From positions 1-53,331 of the forward strand of contig JBGTKP010000059.1 of assembly GCA_041744575.1 (NCBI GenBank): a stretch of DNA of 53,331 nt, written 5' to 3'. Made by a program: the position numbers and the translations under genes. Source of the stretch: JTS-RE37 sp041744575. Its GTDB lineage: Bacteria > Bacteroidota > Bacteroidia > Flavobacteriales > Flavobacteriaceae. The notes under the pieces are model-generated. The model saw nothing but the letters and a program-made list of their open reading frames with translations, made no database searches and was not told the DNA's origin. Every line of letters begins with the position of its first letter. Positions within the stretch are counted from its first letter, which is position 1. Positions 43,589 to 53,104 of this stretch are shown here, piece by piece.

Positions 43589-44962
43589 CTATGTGGATCC
43601 GGAGGCATTTGTTCTCTTTCCTGAACTTATTTCGTACCAGTTGATCTTTCTTGTGATAAACATGGTAAATCCAAGGATGGCTGTGAGGCCGATACTGCCG
43701 ATCAGCAAGGCATAGTCCTGGACCTGCAGCGTCACATACACGAAGGTATATGTAAAGCACAGGATGAGTACCAATCCGGCGGTCTGTCTGGAATTCCTGA
43801 GGATGGTCTTTGCATACAGAGCGATCATACCTATGATGCAAATACTCGAAATCAGGTAGGCAATATCAAAATGGGTGTGTTCGGAAATGGAGACCAGCAA
43901 GGTATAAAACAATACCAGCGCGAGTCCGATCAGGATATATTGGAATGGGTGCACTTTCCTCTTATTAAAAACTTCCACAAGAAAAAAAGTGAGAAAGGTA
44001 AGGGAAATGGTCAATAAGGCATATTTGGCGGAACGAATGGATTTCAGGTAGTCATTGGTTGGTAATAAGAGGTCGATTCCGAAGGCGGATTTATTAAGTT
44101 CGTCCAAATTCCTGTTCCCGACAAAGAACTGGGGGTAGTTCCTGTTGAGTTCCAGTATTTTCCACTCCGCCGTAAACCCTTCCTTATCAACCGTTCTGTG
44201 GTCCGGGAGGAAAGCCCCCGAAAAGCTTGGGTCCTGCCAATCCGAAGTGACGACCACCTCTGTTTCGGTGCCCAACGGAAGAAAGCCAAGGTGCTGACTT
44301 CCCTGTAATTGAAGTTGAAATTCGAAAGAATGCCCCTTGTCAGTGACACTGTCCATGACGTGTTGCACACTCACACCTGACGGGATGAGGGCGGGAATAT
44401 TAGAACCCGGATCGACATCGCGTTCAATGTCATTCCATTGAAACGCCACCTTCTCCTTTATACCCCGCAGATCTGAAATATGAATGGTCAGAAATGCTTC
44501 ATCCATGAAAATATCATATGCCTCCAATTCTTTTAAATATTCGGATATCTTGTCAAAGCGCCCTGTGAAGGAGAGATGGGAATCATACACCACTACCTCG
44601 TAGATCCCGCGATGCAGCCTCCTCGGTGCTACTTTTCCCTCTATTTTTAATTGACCCGGGAGGATATGAGCTTCCTCCCTCACAATTTTCTCCTTTCCCA
44701 CTTCCAGGACCTTTCTTTCGATGGGGATCGTCAGAACAGGTCCATATACGTATTGCTCATTCGCCCATTTACTGCTCACTTCCGCAACGGATTGCTGTTG
44801 CAGGTTCTCCCGCTCCTGGATGACAGATTCTACGTAAGACATGGGAATCAGCAATAACAGCATTAGAATAAAGATCGAAAGCAACTTTAAAGTGACTGAA
44901 CTTCTTATGGACTGACCGATCCTCTCGAGATAATTTCTGTTTTCCGTTTCCATTTTATTCAT
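43589..44962 (-). CDS. creD: CreD family inner-membrane protein
   Basis: This 457-residue protein has an N-terminal transmembrane helix (LKLLSIFILMLLLLIPMSYV), a large periplasmic domain (about 50-300, with NEQYVYGPVLTIP and HFEFQ-type strands such as SFEFQLQLQGSQHLGFLPLG), and about five C-terminal helices starting at YALLTISLTFLTFFLVEVFN. This is the CreD (inner-membrane protein of envelope stress) pattern. The start is ATG 44962; the upstream TTG would add seven residues. It is the last gene of a three-gene minus-strand operon with a winged-helix regulator and a small membrane protein, a common Bacteroidota arrangement. Confidence 0.9.
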   Translation of the reverse strand: MNKMETENRNYLERIGQSIRSSVTLKLLSIFILMLLLLIPMSYVESVIQERENLQQQSVAEVSSKWANEQYVYGPVLTIPIERKVLEVGKEKIVREEAHILPGQLKIEGKVAPRRLHRGIYEVVVYDSHLSFTGRFDKISEYLKELEAYDIFMDEAFLTIHISDLRGIKEKVAFQWNDIERDVDPGSNIPALIPSGVSVQHVMDSVTDKGHSFEFQLQLQGSQHLGFLPLGTETEVVVTSDWQDPSFSGAFLPDHRTVDKEGFTAEWKILELNRNYPQFFVGNRNLDELNKSAFGIDLLLPTNDYLKSIRSAKYALLTISLTFLTFFLVEVFNKRKVHPFQYILIGLALVLFYTLLVSISEHTHFDIAYLISSICIIGMIALYAKTILRNSRQTAGLVLILCFTYTFVYVTLQVQDYALLIGSIGLTAILGFTMFITRKINWYEISSGKRTNASGST

Positions 44963-45010
44963 TGATTTTAATTTGTATGGCAATATTGATGTTGAAAAAA
45001 AAGTCGATAA

Positions 45011-45310
45011 TTATTTCTGGGTCCTGATCAGGATTTCAAGTGCCGTTATATGGGTTTCAAAGGCTGCTTTCCCTTCTTTGGTCATCACGTAGGTGGTGTT
45101 TGGCTTGCGGCCAATAAAGGCCTTTTTTACCCCTATAAAGCCCTCTTTCTCAAGAGATTTAAGATGGCTGGCAAGATTGCCGTCAGTCACGTCCAGATAT
45201 TCCTTCAGGGTGTTGAAATCGAGGGAATCATTTACTGCCAGAGCCGACATGATACCCAGTCGCACCCTGCTTTCAAAAGCCTTATGTAAATCTCCAATGA
45301 TGGCCTTCAT
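45011..45310 (-). CDS. Winged-helix transcriptional regulator (PF13601 type)
   Basis: This 99-residue cytoplasmic regulator has a winged helix-turn-helix: ESRVRLGIMSALAVND, LDFNTLKEYLDVTDGNLASH as recognition region and the wing KKAFIGRKPNTTYVMT. The start was set at ATG 45310, which overlaps the stop of the upstream membrane-protein gene by four bases (ATGA). Such MarR/ArsR-like single-domain regulators sit next to creD in many flavobacteria and probably regulate this operon. No ligand-binding domain is present. Confidence 0.9.
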   Translation of the reverse strand: MKAIIGDLHKAFESRVRLGIMSALAVNDSLDFNTLKEYLDVTDGNLASHLKSLEKEGFIGVKKAFIGRKPNTTYVMTKEGKAAFETHITALEILIRTQK

Positions 45311-45930
45311 TTCTCGTATTTCTGGTACATATAGATCCCATAGATGATGTGCATCACCCCAAATCCCAGCGCCCAGAATAGCAGTCCGTATACGATAAAG
45401 CATGTCGCCAAAAGTCCCAATGCAATTTGAAAAAGCCCAAGATACTTCACTTCCTCGTAGGTGAATTTACTGGCATTGATCAGGGCCAACCCATAAAACA
45501 ATAAGGTTACGGGCGCCATAAGACCTATCAGCCCTTTTGACAACAAAATAAGGAGGAATATCCCACCGCTGACAAGGGGAATGGCCATATGCATAACCAG
45601 GCGTTGGGCGGTGGCAGTCCAAAGTTTTGCTCCTTTTTCCTTTGATTTTCTGATGGAAAGAAAGATGGCAGTACTAAGGGCGAGAATCAAAATGCCCGCT
45701 GCCAATAAGACCAGCGGCAGCAAACTGGATTTTTCGGGCAGGTTCAAAACACCAAAGGTCCCGGGATCCAACTCCGGGTTGAATAAAGTATAAACCAGCG
45801 TAACTCCCAGCAGCGCATAGATCCCTGCCAATATTCCGGACCAGCCGGACAGACTCAGGAATCGGGTCGAACGCTCCATCATGGAACGGATCTCCGTAAG
45901 ATCCCGAATATAGTTCAGTTCAGATTCCAT
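45307..45930 (-). CDS. Membrane protein of the creD operon
   Basis: This 207-residue protein has about six transmembrane helices (for example GWSGILAGIYALLGVTLVYTL shown by core GILAGIYALLGVTLVY, LLPLVLLAAGILILALSTAIF, LIGLMAPVTLLFYGLALI). The start is ATG 45930, which places the candidate promoter at 45949-45980 immediately upstream; an earlier ATG at 45969 would lie inside that promoter. It is the first gene of the operon and overlaps the regulator by four bases. It has no enzyme motif and its function is unknown. Confidence 0.85.
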   Translation of the reverse strand: MESELNYIRDLTEIRSMMERSTRFLSLSGWSGILAGIYALLGVTLVYTLFNPELDPGTFGVLNLPEKSSLLPLVLLAAGILILALSTAIFLSIRKSKEKGAKLWTATAQRLVMHMAIPLVSGGIFLLILLSKGLIGLMAPVTLLFYGLALINASKFTYEEVKYLGLFQIALGLLATCFIVYGLLFWALGFGVMHIIYGIYMYQKYEK

Positions 45931-45948
45931 AAAAAGTACTTTGTAATT

Positions 45949-45980
45949 CAAAGTTAATATTTTTTTCATATGCTCCTCAA
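45949..45980 (-). promoter_or_regulatory. Promoter of the creD operon
   Basis: On the minus strand TTG (complement of 45978-45980) is followed after 21 nt by TAACTTTG (complement of 45949-45956), an exact TAnnTTTG -7 box. The -7 box ends 18 bp before the ATG at 45930. Confidence 0.6.
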
Positions 45981-46206
45981 CTTAAAAGAAAAAAATTTAC
46001 CGGACTACATGTTTTCTTGTTAATGAAATGACTATCAGGTTCTTATCATGTATTCTATTAGATACATTCATCGTCATGGCTTCGGGAGTTTTCAAATAAG
46101 AAGGGGGTAGACCAAAATTATTCCACAGCAATTCTTTAAGATTTTATGTGAATTATGAGTAAATTAATAGGCTTTTATATTGATCTATTAAAATTTAAAG
46201 ACGGAA

Positions 46207-47667
46207 ATGAAAAAAAAGACATTCAGTTCAAATTCAAGAAGAGATTTTATTAAATCCACAGCTGCAGTCACCGCAGGGATATCCATTGTACCGCGCCACG
46301 TCTTGGGCGGTCCCGGGTTTCTGGCGCCGAGCGATAAACTGCTGGTGGCAGGGATCGGCGTGGGTGGCAAAGGCGAAAGCGATATCGCCAATTTTGCCAA
46401 AACGGGAAAGGCTGACATTGCATTCCTCTGTGATGTTGACGATACCCGGGCCGCTGAATCCATCGCTCGTTTTCCAAAAGCCAAATATTATAAGGACTGG
46501 CGGGAATTGTACGATAAGGAATCCAAGAATTTCGATGCGGTTTCTGTTTCGACCCCGGACCATACCCATGCCATTGCAACCCTGCCCGCCATGCAACTCG
46601 GCAAGGCCGTTTATGTGCAAAAACCTTTGACCCATGATATCTATGAAGCACGGCAGCTGACAGAGGCGGCGGTAAAGTATAAGGTTGTTACCCAAATGGG
46701 TAATCAGGGTGCCTCCTCGGACGGTGTTCGCACTTTACGTGAATGGTATAATGCCGGGATCATTGGCAATGTGCATACGGTATATTGCTGGACGGATCGA
46801 CCCGTTTGGCCGCAGGGAATTGCCTGGCCGGCTTCCAAGGCCACGATTCCGGCCGATCTCTCCTGGGATTTATGGTTGGGAACGGCTCCCTACAAGGATT
46901 ACATCGCCGGCCTTGTGCCCTTTAACTGGAGAGGCTGGTGGGACTATGGAACAGGTGCCCTTGGAGATATGGGCTGTCACCTGGTTGAGGCCCCTTACCG
47001 GGTACTTGACCTGAAATATCCAAAGGACGTTCAGTGCAGTGTCGGCAGTGTTTATGTGGATGAATTTAAGCGAGGCTATTTCCCGGATAGCTGTCCGCCC
47101 TCTAGCCATGTAACGATGACTTTTCCCAAGACGTCAAAGACCGAAGGAGATGTGGTGTTGCATTGGATGGATGGGGGCATTCAGCCTTCACGTCCGGAAG
47201 AACTGGAACCAAATGAGGTCTTTGGTGATGGTGGCAATGGCGTTTTGTTTATAGGGGATAAAGGCAAAATGATGTGTAGCACCTATGGCGAGGAAGCGCG
47301 ATTGTTGCCGACCTCAAAAACCCAGGAAGTGAAGGTAAAACAGGAATTCGAAAGGGTTGTAGGTGCCGTTCAGGGCCATTATGGCCAATGGGTTGAAGCC
47401 GCTATTGCAGGATATGGGAAAAAGGAGTTAAGTGCTCCCTTCGAAATTTCCGGGCCATTGACCGAAACTCTGTTGATCGCCAACCTGGCCATCCGCGGAG
47501 TGGATATCCGGAACGAAAAGAAAAACAATAATGGAGAACCGTATTTTGACTATCCTGCCCGAAATATCGAGATGACCTGGGATGCAGCGAATATGAGGGT
47601 AAGTAATATGGACGATGTCAACCAGTTCGTGAAGCGAGAATACCGCAATCCATGGACCCTTGGATAA
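46207..47667 (+). CDS. Tat-exported Gfo/Idh/MocA family oxidoreductase
   Basis: This 486-residue protein starts with a twin-arginine signal (SRRDFIK at residues 10-16). The dinucleotide-binding domain has VAGIGVGGKGESDI with the G-x-G-x-x-G pattern, CDVDD, and VSVSTPDHTHAIATLPAM. The usual EKP motif appears as VQKPL, keeping the catalytic Lys but with Gln for Glu. The C-terminal domain includes RGWWDYGTGALGDMGCHLVEAPYR and closes with RNIEMTWDAANMRVSN. Exported members in Bacteroidota oxidise or isomerise sugars, or act as NAD-dependent glycoside hydrolases. It is a single gene with a terminator at 47729. Confidence 0.93.
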   Translation: MKKKTFSSNSRRDFIKSTAAVTAGISIVPRHVLGGPGFLAPSDKLLVAGIGVGGKGESDIANFAKTGKADIAFLCDVDDTRAAESIARFPKAKYYKDWRELYDKESKNFDAVSVSTPDHTHAIATLPAMQLGKAVYVQKPLTHDIYEARQLTEAAVKYKVVTQMGNQGASSDGVRTLREWYNAGIIGNVHTVYCWTDRPVWPQGIAWPASKATIPADLSWDLWLGTAPYKDYIAGLVPFNWRGWWDYGTGALGDMGCHLVEAPYRVLDLKYPKDVQCSVGSVYVDEFKRGYFPDSCPPSSHVTMTFPKTSKTEGDVVLHWMDGGIQPSRPEELEPNEVFGDGGNGVLFIGDKGKMMCSTYGEEARLLPTSKTQEVKVKQEFERVVGAVQGHYGQWVEAAIAGYGKKELSAPFEISGPLTETLLIANLAIRGVDIRNEKKNNNGEPYFDYPARNIEMTWDAANMRVSNMDDVNQFVKREYRNPWTLG

Positions 47668-47728
47668 AGAGGTCTGATCAATCTCAGATCAAAAAGAATG
47701 CTTATTTGATCCTGGTGTTATATAAAAT

Positions 47729-47756
47729 AGCGGAGCCTGTCTCCGCTGTTTTTTTT
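47729..47756 (+). terminator. Terminator of the Gfo/Idh/MocA gene
   Basis: AGCGGAG (47729-47735), loop CCTGT, CTCCGCT (47741-47747) form a 7-bp stem followed by G and nine T residues, 62 bp after the stop codon. Confidence 0.88.
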
Positions 47757-48102
47757 GAAGCCACTTCCGAATTATTTGACTAACGTGAATAATGGATAAG
47801 CCAATGAACCTGGATTTTTCTGTTTCCCAACCCTAAAAGGTAGGAAATATCCTATAAAAATAGCACTGACAGAGAAAATTATTGCCCTTTAGGGTGAGGG
47901 AAAGAGAATTTTCGACTTTATGAGCTTAACCGTTATTCACCTTAATTGAGCAAACCTTCTCTTCGATATTTTTCATATTAGCTGAGTTATTCTGTTATTG
48001 ACAATGATACTCTACTTATAACCAGGTCCATCATAACGCACAGTCCGTCTCATCTTTAAATGCCCCACACGTGCAACAATTTCTCCTGCGTTGCGCATCC
48101 GG
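47757..48102. other. AT-rich gap, no gene seen
   Basis: These 346 bp separate two convergent genes. No coding frame or strong hairpin is visible beyond the terminator at its left end. TTGACAATGATACTC near 47999 resembles a -35-like element but faces no plus-strand gene. Confidence 0.4.
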
Positions 48103-50175
48103 TCATGGTTGTTCCATACCATCAGGAAACCAAACCATCATGGATGTATCTCCCCGGTTGTTCCATGCGTAATAAGGAATCAGATTGAGTTGTTCTTCCT
48201 GTAGACGATCCCCTTGCCGGGAGCTCGCAGCAAGGCTGATCTCAGGAATATGCTGCATCGGACCTACTTGGATTGGTTCAATGCTTGTATGGTCCTGAAT
48301 CGGCTGATCCTTCAAGAAAAAGCGCTGCACCGGGCCATTATTATCTATCCCTTCTGCACAATACACCAGGGGACCCCGGGTGATAGCGGTCCTGTTTAAG
48401 TCTGCCGTAACCAGGACATGCGCCTTATTAAATTTAACTGGCATTGGCAGTTCAAGCATCACCTCATCTTTCGGCTGCCAGTGTCTTTTTAAGACGGCAA
48501 AACCCTTTTCCATAATAACGGATACCGGTTTTCCATTCACTTTAAGTGAAAAATCATTTTTACCCGGTTCAGTGTAGGTGTACAGCGATCCTGGCACAAA
48601 CTGCCCCCCTGCCCAGGTCGGAACGCGTAGCTTTATTGTAAATTCCTGCTCTTTGCCCGGGTTAATTTCAAGAGAAATGCTTCCATCGAAGGGATAATTT
48701 GAAGTTTGACGGATTTTTACCTTCCCCCCCTTTAATCCAATTTCTGTCCGGTTACTTGCGTACAGCGTTACATAGATTTCATCGTCTGTATGGGCGTACA
48801 TCATTCCACTTACCTGCGGCAGCAATCTGGCAAGGTTGGATGGGCAACAAGCCGTATCAAACCATGGAGCCCTGCCGGCTTTTCCCTGATTGAATGGGGT
48901 CAGACCGTCGGACTCCAGTGGATTCACGTAAAAAAATCTGTTGCCGTTCAGATTCATTCCTGCCAGGGAGTTATTGAACAGTGACACTTCCGCAACATCC
49001 ATATATCTGGCATCACCGTGTTGCAGGAACAACCTGTGGTTAAAGAGCACGTTTCCTACCGCGGCACAGGTTTCATTATACGCTTCCTTATTCGGTAGTT
49101 CGTATTCCGCTCCAAATCCTTCAATTCCATGAACCGCGCCGAGTCCGCCTGTAATATGCATTCTGGTATCGACAATGTTTGTCCAGATACTATTCAGGGC
49201 ATTTTCATAGGCTTTATTGTTGGTCAGGGCCCCTACATCGGCCATAGCCGCGTACATATAGGCTGCACGGACAGCGTGTCCTACGGCCTTTGTCTGTTCC
49301 GCAACAGGGAGGTGTTGTTGTGCGTAGGTAGGTGACATAACGCCTTCCCCTTCAGGAACAAAAGTTTTGCCCCGTATATCCAGAAATTTTTGGGCCATTT
49401 CCAGATAAAGTGGTTTTCCGGTAGCATGAAAAAGCTTTACGAGTGCCAATTCCAGTTCCTGATGGCCCGGAGCCTGATTTACAGGTTTACCGCCATTGTA
49501 ATCAGGGTCTCCTTCAAAGAAAACCCTATTGATGTGTTCGGCGTTTTTCTCTGCGATTTTTAACCATTTATCCTTCCCGGTAGCCCTGTAATAGGCGATT
49601 GCCGCCTCATACATGTGGCCCATGTTGTAAAGTTCGTGGCTGTGAAGAACAAAGGAATAGGGTTTATCTCCCATTCCGCCCCCGCCCCAGGCATCGTGGT
49701 CTTTCGATACTCCCGTAATATGTGCTTCATACAAATATCCGTCTGCTTCCTGTGCCTCTCCGATGATGTCAATGATACTATCCAGGCGCTTTACCAATTC
49801 CCCATTCGGATTTTCCGTTAATGAAAGGGCTGCGCCTTCCATGACTTTATAAAGATCAGAGGCAATATACCGGTGTGGAAATGGCAAATCCGTGGAATCT
49901 CCCTTTAAAAAATTGGCCGTTTTTTGAAGATTTTCGACCGCAGGACGCGTCTTATCAAGAGCAAATGGCACCAGCGTATCTGCCTGGATCTTCAGGCGGG
50001 GTTTCCAAAAAGTGTCATCCAGGCTTACTTCGTTAAACAAAACTGCCTGCAAACGTTCATCGGTATTCTCATCTCTCACCTTATTGTTTTCAGAACTTCC
50101 CTGCTCACAGCTCACCACTAACAGGCAAAATCCCATTAAGGCTGTGGCGCTCATCATTTTCTTTGCATTCATCAT
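48103..50175 (-). CDS. GH127 (DUF1680) beta-L-arabinofuranosidase-like lipoprotein
   Basis: This 690-residue lipoprotein has lipobox LLVVSC at residue 23. The (alpha/alpha)6 barrel of GH127 spans about 50-480. The zinc/nucleophile site of HypBA1 (Glu-x-Cys plus Cys-Cys) is present as Glu368/Cys370 (NETCAAVGN) and Cys443/Cys444 (ACCPSN), so the unusual Cys-nucleophile chemistry should be intact. Other landmarks are GGGGMGDKPYSFVLHSHELYNMGH and HITGGLGAVHGIEGFG, seen here as LHSHELYNMGH and ITGGLGAVHGIEGFG. It should cleave terminal beta-L-arabinofuranosyl or related residues at the outer membrane or in the periplasm. It follows another GH127-like gene by 10 bp. Confidence 0.93.
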   Translation of the reverse strand: MMNAKKMMSATALMGFCLLVVSCEQGSSENNKVRDENTDERLQAVLFNEVSLDDTFWKPRLKIQADTLVPFALDKTRPAVENLQKTANFLKGDSTDLPFPHRYIASDLYKVMEGAALSLTENPNGELVKRLDSIIDIIGEAQEADGYLYEAHITGVSKDHDAWGGGGMGDKPYSFVLHSHELYNMGHMYEAAIAYYRATGKDKWLKIAEKNAEHINRVFFEGDPDYNGGKPVNQAPGHQELELALVKLFHATGKPLYLEMAQKFLDIRGKTFVPEGEGVMSPTYAQQHLPVAEQTKAVGHAVRAAYMYAAMADVGALTNNKAYENALNSIWTNIVDTRMHITGGLGAVHGIEGFGAEYELPNKEAYNETCAAVGNVLFNHRLFLQHGDARYMDVAEVSLFNNSLAGMNLNGNRFFYVNPLESDGLTPFNQGKAGRAPWFDTACCPSNLARLLPQVSGMMYAHTDDEIYVTLYASNRTEIGLKGGKVKIRQTSNYPFDGSISLEINPGKEQEFTIKLRVPTWAGGQFVPGSLYTYTEPGKNDFSLKVNGKPVSVIMEKGFAVLKRHWQPKDEVMLELPMPVKFNKAHVLVTADLNRTAITRGPLVYCAEGIDNNGPVQRFFLKDQPIQDHTSIEPIQVGPMQHIPEISLAASSRQGDRLQEEQLNLIPYYAWNNRGDTSMMVWFPDGMEQP

Positions 50176-50185
50176 ATGGCGTTAA

Positions 50186-52312
50186 TTAGTTTATGTCATA
50201 GGTAGGAAATTGCGAAATGCGCAAAATGGTACATCCATATGGGACCAAAGTAATTTCCTGAATCAAGCCTTGTCCGGCGGGATAGGTTCCCCAAAAAGCG
50301 GGCAAATGTGGTACCCCATCGTCCGCTTTCCACTCGGGAATTCTGATCCCATTCATTTTAAGCGAGACTGGTGCCTTTTCCAGGTTCCAGGGGTAACTCC
50401 CATCCCAGGGGTTCTCTACCACCTTGATGGAATTTGGCATACTGTCAAGTACTTTTTGAAGCAATCCATAGTTCCATGGTTCTGTGGAAAAGATTTCGGT
50501 AAATTTTTTATAACCATCGCCTCTGTCCCTAATCCTTTCTTCCGCTGCAATTTTCAATGCATATACCAATGGGCCCCTTTCAACCGCGGCAGAGAACTCA
50601 TGCCACCGGGAAGTTGTCAGGTGCATGGGAAGGTTTAAACTAATTTTATCCCCATCTTTCCAGTCCCTTTCGAGGATGGCCACCTGGTTCAGGATTTCGG
50701 CTTCGAATTCTAGTCCGTTTATGGTGATCGAAGCGCCTTGCGACCAGGAGGGAATGCGAAGATGAAATGGAAATCTGGCATCTTTTGCCAGGCCGAATTC
50801 AAAATTTACAATTTGTCTGAATGGAAAACCAGTCGTTTCAGTTATTTTCAGATCCACTTTATCCGCTACCTTCATATTCACTGTACTGGGTGCATACTGT
50901 ATCGCAGCAACGCCGCCATTCGGGGTGGCATAGAATAGGTTCTGGACAAATTTTGGCCATGACTGATGCATGTTCGTTGTACAGCAGGGATACCCTGTGA
51001 GTGTCCCGAAGACAAAGTCAGTGCCCTTGTGACCGTTGCTTTGGAAGGACCGGTCCATCCTGTCACTTAATTCTATCTGATTGGCCGCCTGGAAGTATTG
51101 TCTGGAACTATAATCATCGGAGGCCTGGACCGGTAAGGCATTATAGGTAATTTTCTCAAGCAGATCGGCAAATTCCATATCCCCGGTAATTTTGACCATC
51201 GTTTCCAGAGAAAACATTTCCTCGGAGATAGAGCAAAATTCGACTCCCTGTATCGGATTTGTACCATGAAGTGGTTCGTCTCCCCCATACATTCCCTGTG
51301 CCTGTCCATGGTACTTTTTAATATCCTTCAGAGCCTTCTTTACCGCAGCCATATGCTTCGGATCTCCGTCCATCTGATAGGCTACAATCGGCTCCTTCAG
51401 GCCCTGGGCAAAGTTAACCGTATGAAGTCCGCCAATTTTGGATACCGTGAGGGAATTAATTTCCGTTGTATCAAAAGGATACCCTTTTAATTGATCATAA
51501 TACCAAACCTCAGAGGGGTCACTGTAATTCTCCTCATTCAAAAAAATGGTGGTCCAGGGAAAGGTTTGTTCCTGGATAAGGTCCCCGAGTTCCAATAGGA
51601 AATTGTCCCCTGTTATATTGTAAAGCCAGTATACAACCTGCAAATTATCGCCCCCTCGCCTATTGGCCCAGAGCGTTAAATGGTCCAGGGGGGTTGCTGG
51701 GAGTTCTTTCAGCTGATACCTGAAATATTTCGTCAGTGTTTCTATGACCCGCTGATCGCCAGTGGCGTTGTAGTACTGCTGCAAGATCTTTAACATCACC
51801 ATTTTAGGCCACCAGTCCGTGCGCTGACCCTTTTGCAATCCAGGCTCATATTCAGGATCCTTTTCAAAAGGTACAGGGCCGATATATCCTTCCGCTGTCT
51901 GGTTGTTTACAGTCCATTCTACCCATTTTTGAACCTTGGCTTTCAGGGTTTCATCTTCAAGGATATAGGCCAGTGGCAGGAGGCCGTCTATCCAATAGGG
52001 CCCTCGTTCCCATCCATCTCCGTCTCCCCCAAGCCATCCGTTTCTGGGTCCGACTACCTCCGGATAGATTTCATCTAGGTTACCGGTCATTCCCGAAGCC
52101 ATAAATTCCAGCTGTTCCTTAAGCCATCCATTGGGTTTAATGGCACCGAGGGGTAACTCTATATAAGGCGACTCCTTCAGTGGCGCTCTGCCGGCGATAT
52201 AGTTGGAAGTTGATCCTTCAGTTTCTTGCCCAGGGTTGTCCTTCTTCGTTCCGCCTTGCCTGCAGGAAAATAACAGAACCAGAAATAATATTAAGACACT
52301 GCTTTTTCTCAT
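50186..52312 (-). CDS. Second GH127-superfamily lipoprotein
   Basis: This 708-residue lipoprotein has lipobox LLFSC near residue 17. The barrel resembles GH127 relatives: NGWLKEQLEFMASGMTGN, RGPYWIDGLLPLAYIL, and YNATGDQRVIETLTKYFRYQ. The putative zinc ligands are Glu358/Cys360 (VEFCSISEE) and Cys443/Cys444 (PCCTTNMH), the same relative layout as in the neighbour, although the sequences are otherwise clearly different. It probably acts on a different linkage of the same glycan. It is the upstream gene of the pair; the membrane protein at 52427 lies 114 bp further upstream on the same strand. Confidence 0.9.
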   Translation of the reverse strand: MRKSSVLILFLVLLFSCRQGGTKKDNPGQETEGSTSNYIAGRAPLKESPYIELPLGAIKPNGWLKEQLEFMASGMTGNLDEIYPEVVGPRNGWLGGDGDGWERGPYWIDGLLPLAYILEDETLKAKVQKWVEWTVNNQTAEGYIGPVPFEKDPEYEPGLQKGQRTDWWPKMVMLKILQQYYNATGDQRVIETLTKYFRYQLKELPATPLDHLTLWANRRGGDNLQVVYWLYNITGDNFLLELGDLIQEQTFPWTTIFLNEENYSDPSEVWYYDQLKGYPFDTTEINSLTVSKIGGLHTVNFAQGLKEPIVAYQMDGDPKHMAAVKKALKDIKKYHGQAQGMYGGDEPLHGTNPIQGVEFCSISEEMFSLETMVKITGDMEFADLLEKITYNALPVQASDDYSSRQYFQAANQIELSDRMDRSFQSNGHKGTDFVFGTLTGYPCCTTNMHQSWPKFVQNLFYATPNGGVAAIQYAPSTVNMKVADKVDLKITETTGFPFRQIVNFEFGLAKDARFPFHLRIPSWSQGASITINGLEFEAEILNQVAILERDWKDGDKISLNLPMHLTTSRWHEFSAAVERGPLVYALKIAAEERIRDRGDGYKKFTEIFSTEPWNYGLLQKVLDSMPNSIKVVENPWDGSYPWNLEKAPVSLKMNGIRIPEWKADDGVPHLPAFWGTYPAGQGLIQEITLVPYGCTILRISQFPTYDIN

Positions 52313-52426
52313 GATCTATTTGGTTTTAAAAGCTATTGAATCTCCATCAGGGAAAGTACTATTTTGAATGCAGATAGGAGCTTCTTAATTATCATTGGTC
52401 AGAATTGCCTGAATCCTTCTCAAAAA

Positions 52427-53050
52427 TCACGACAACTTTATGTCTTCAATGACGGCTTCCAACTGCCTTAAGGGTTTTTTAATATTCCTATTATTTTCGG
52501 CAAGAATGGCTGATGTGCAGGCCCCGAGGACTAAGGTGAAGACCAGGATGGAAGCCAGGGGATATGCCGGGAGCCCACCTGGTAGATATAACGTGAAGAA
52601 TATCCATACAAAGACCGCCGAACTCAATGGTACTAGGATGAATTCATACCTAATTTTAAACCTGTAAAAGCCGGTCAGAAGCCTGTATTGTTCATGAACA
52701 TATTCTTTTATGGAGAGGTCCGATGCAAGCTTGTCATTTGTTGTGAGAATCGCCATCCGCTTGAATTTTCGCATGAGTACTAAGGTGAAAGGCACATAAA
52801 GGAGCAGACATAACATGCCTGGAAGCAACAGTTTCGGTTCCGGCCAATACCTGATAATGACGTGGGTCAACATGCCATAAACGATTATCTGAAACACCAG
52901 GGAAGCCCAAAAGTATTTCAGACTGGTGTCGACCTGTTTTTTGACCCTCCTTTTCAGGACGATTTGCAATGCCGTTTTATCAAGCAGGTCAGATGTATTA
53001 GGTTTTACCCCGCCTTTCCAGTTACTCTTTATTTGTTCCATATTGTGCAT
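52427..53050 (-). CDS. Four-helix membrane protein of unknown function
   Basis: This 207-residue protein has a hydrophilic N-terminus (about 1-42, MEQIKSNWKGG and KTALQIVLKRRVKKQV) and four transmembrane helices (about 45-65, 75-95, 145-165, 170-190). Related proteins in Bacteroidota usually follow an ECF-type sigma factor gene and may act with it. Here the upstream neighbour is only a short remnant cut off by an IS4 fragment. The start could also be ATG 53041, three codons in. No function can be assigned. Confidence 0.75.
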   Translation of the reverse strand: MHNMEQIKSNWKGGVKPNTSDLLDKTALQIVLKRRVKKQVDTSLKYFWASLVFQIIVYGMLTHVIIRYWPEPKLLLPGMLCLLLYVPFTLVLMRKFKRMAILTTNDKLASDLSIKEYVHEQYRLLTGFYRFKIRYEFILVPLSSAVFVWIFFTLYLPGGLPAYPLASILVFTLVLGACTSAILAENNRNIKKPLRQLEAVIEDIKLS

Positions 53051-53062
53051 TTCTATCTTTTT

Positions 53063-53104
53063 TTAGAGGTCCCTTTTTAAATCTTTTTCAAGTTCTTTTT
53101 TAAT
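53063..53104 (-). pseudogene. Last 13 codons of a disrupted upstream gene
   Basis: The minus strand reads IKKELEKDLKRDL then TAA, 12 bp before the ATG of the 207-residue membrane protein, the spacing of an operon neighbour. The rest of the gene is replaced by IS4 sequence. From the context I infer a sigma-factor-like or similar regulator gene, but 13 residues cannot prove it. Confidence 0.4.
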
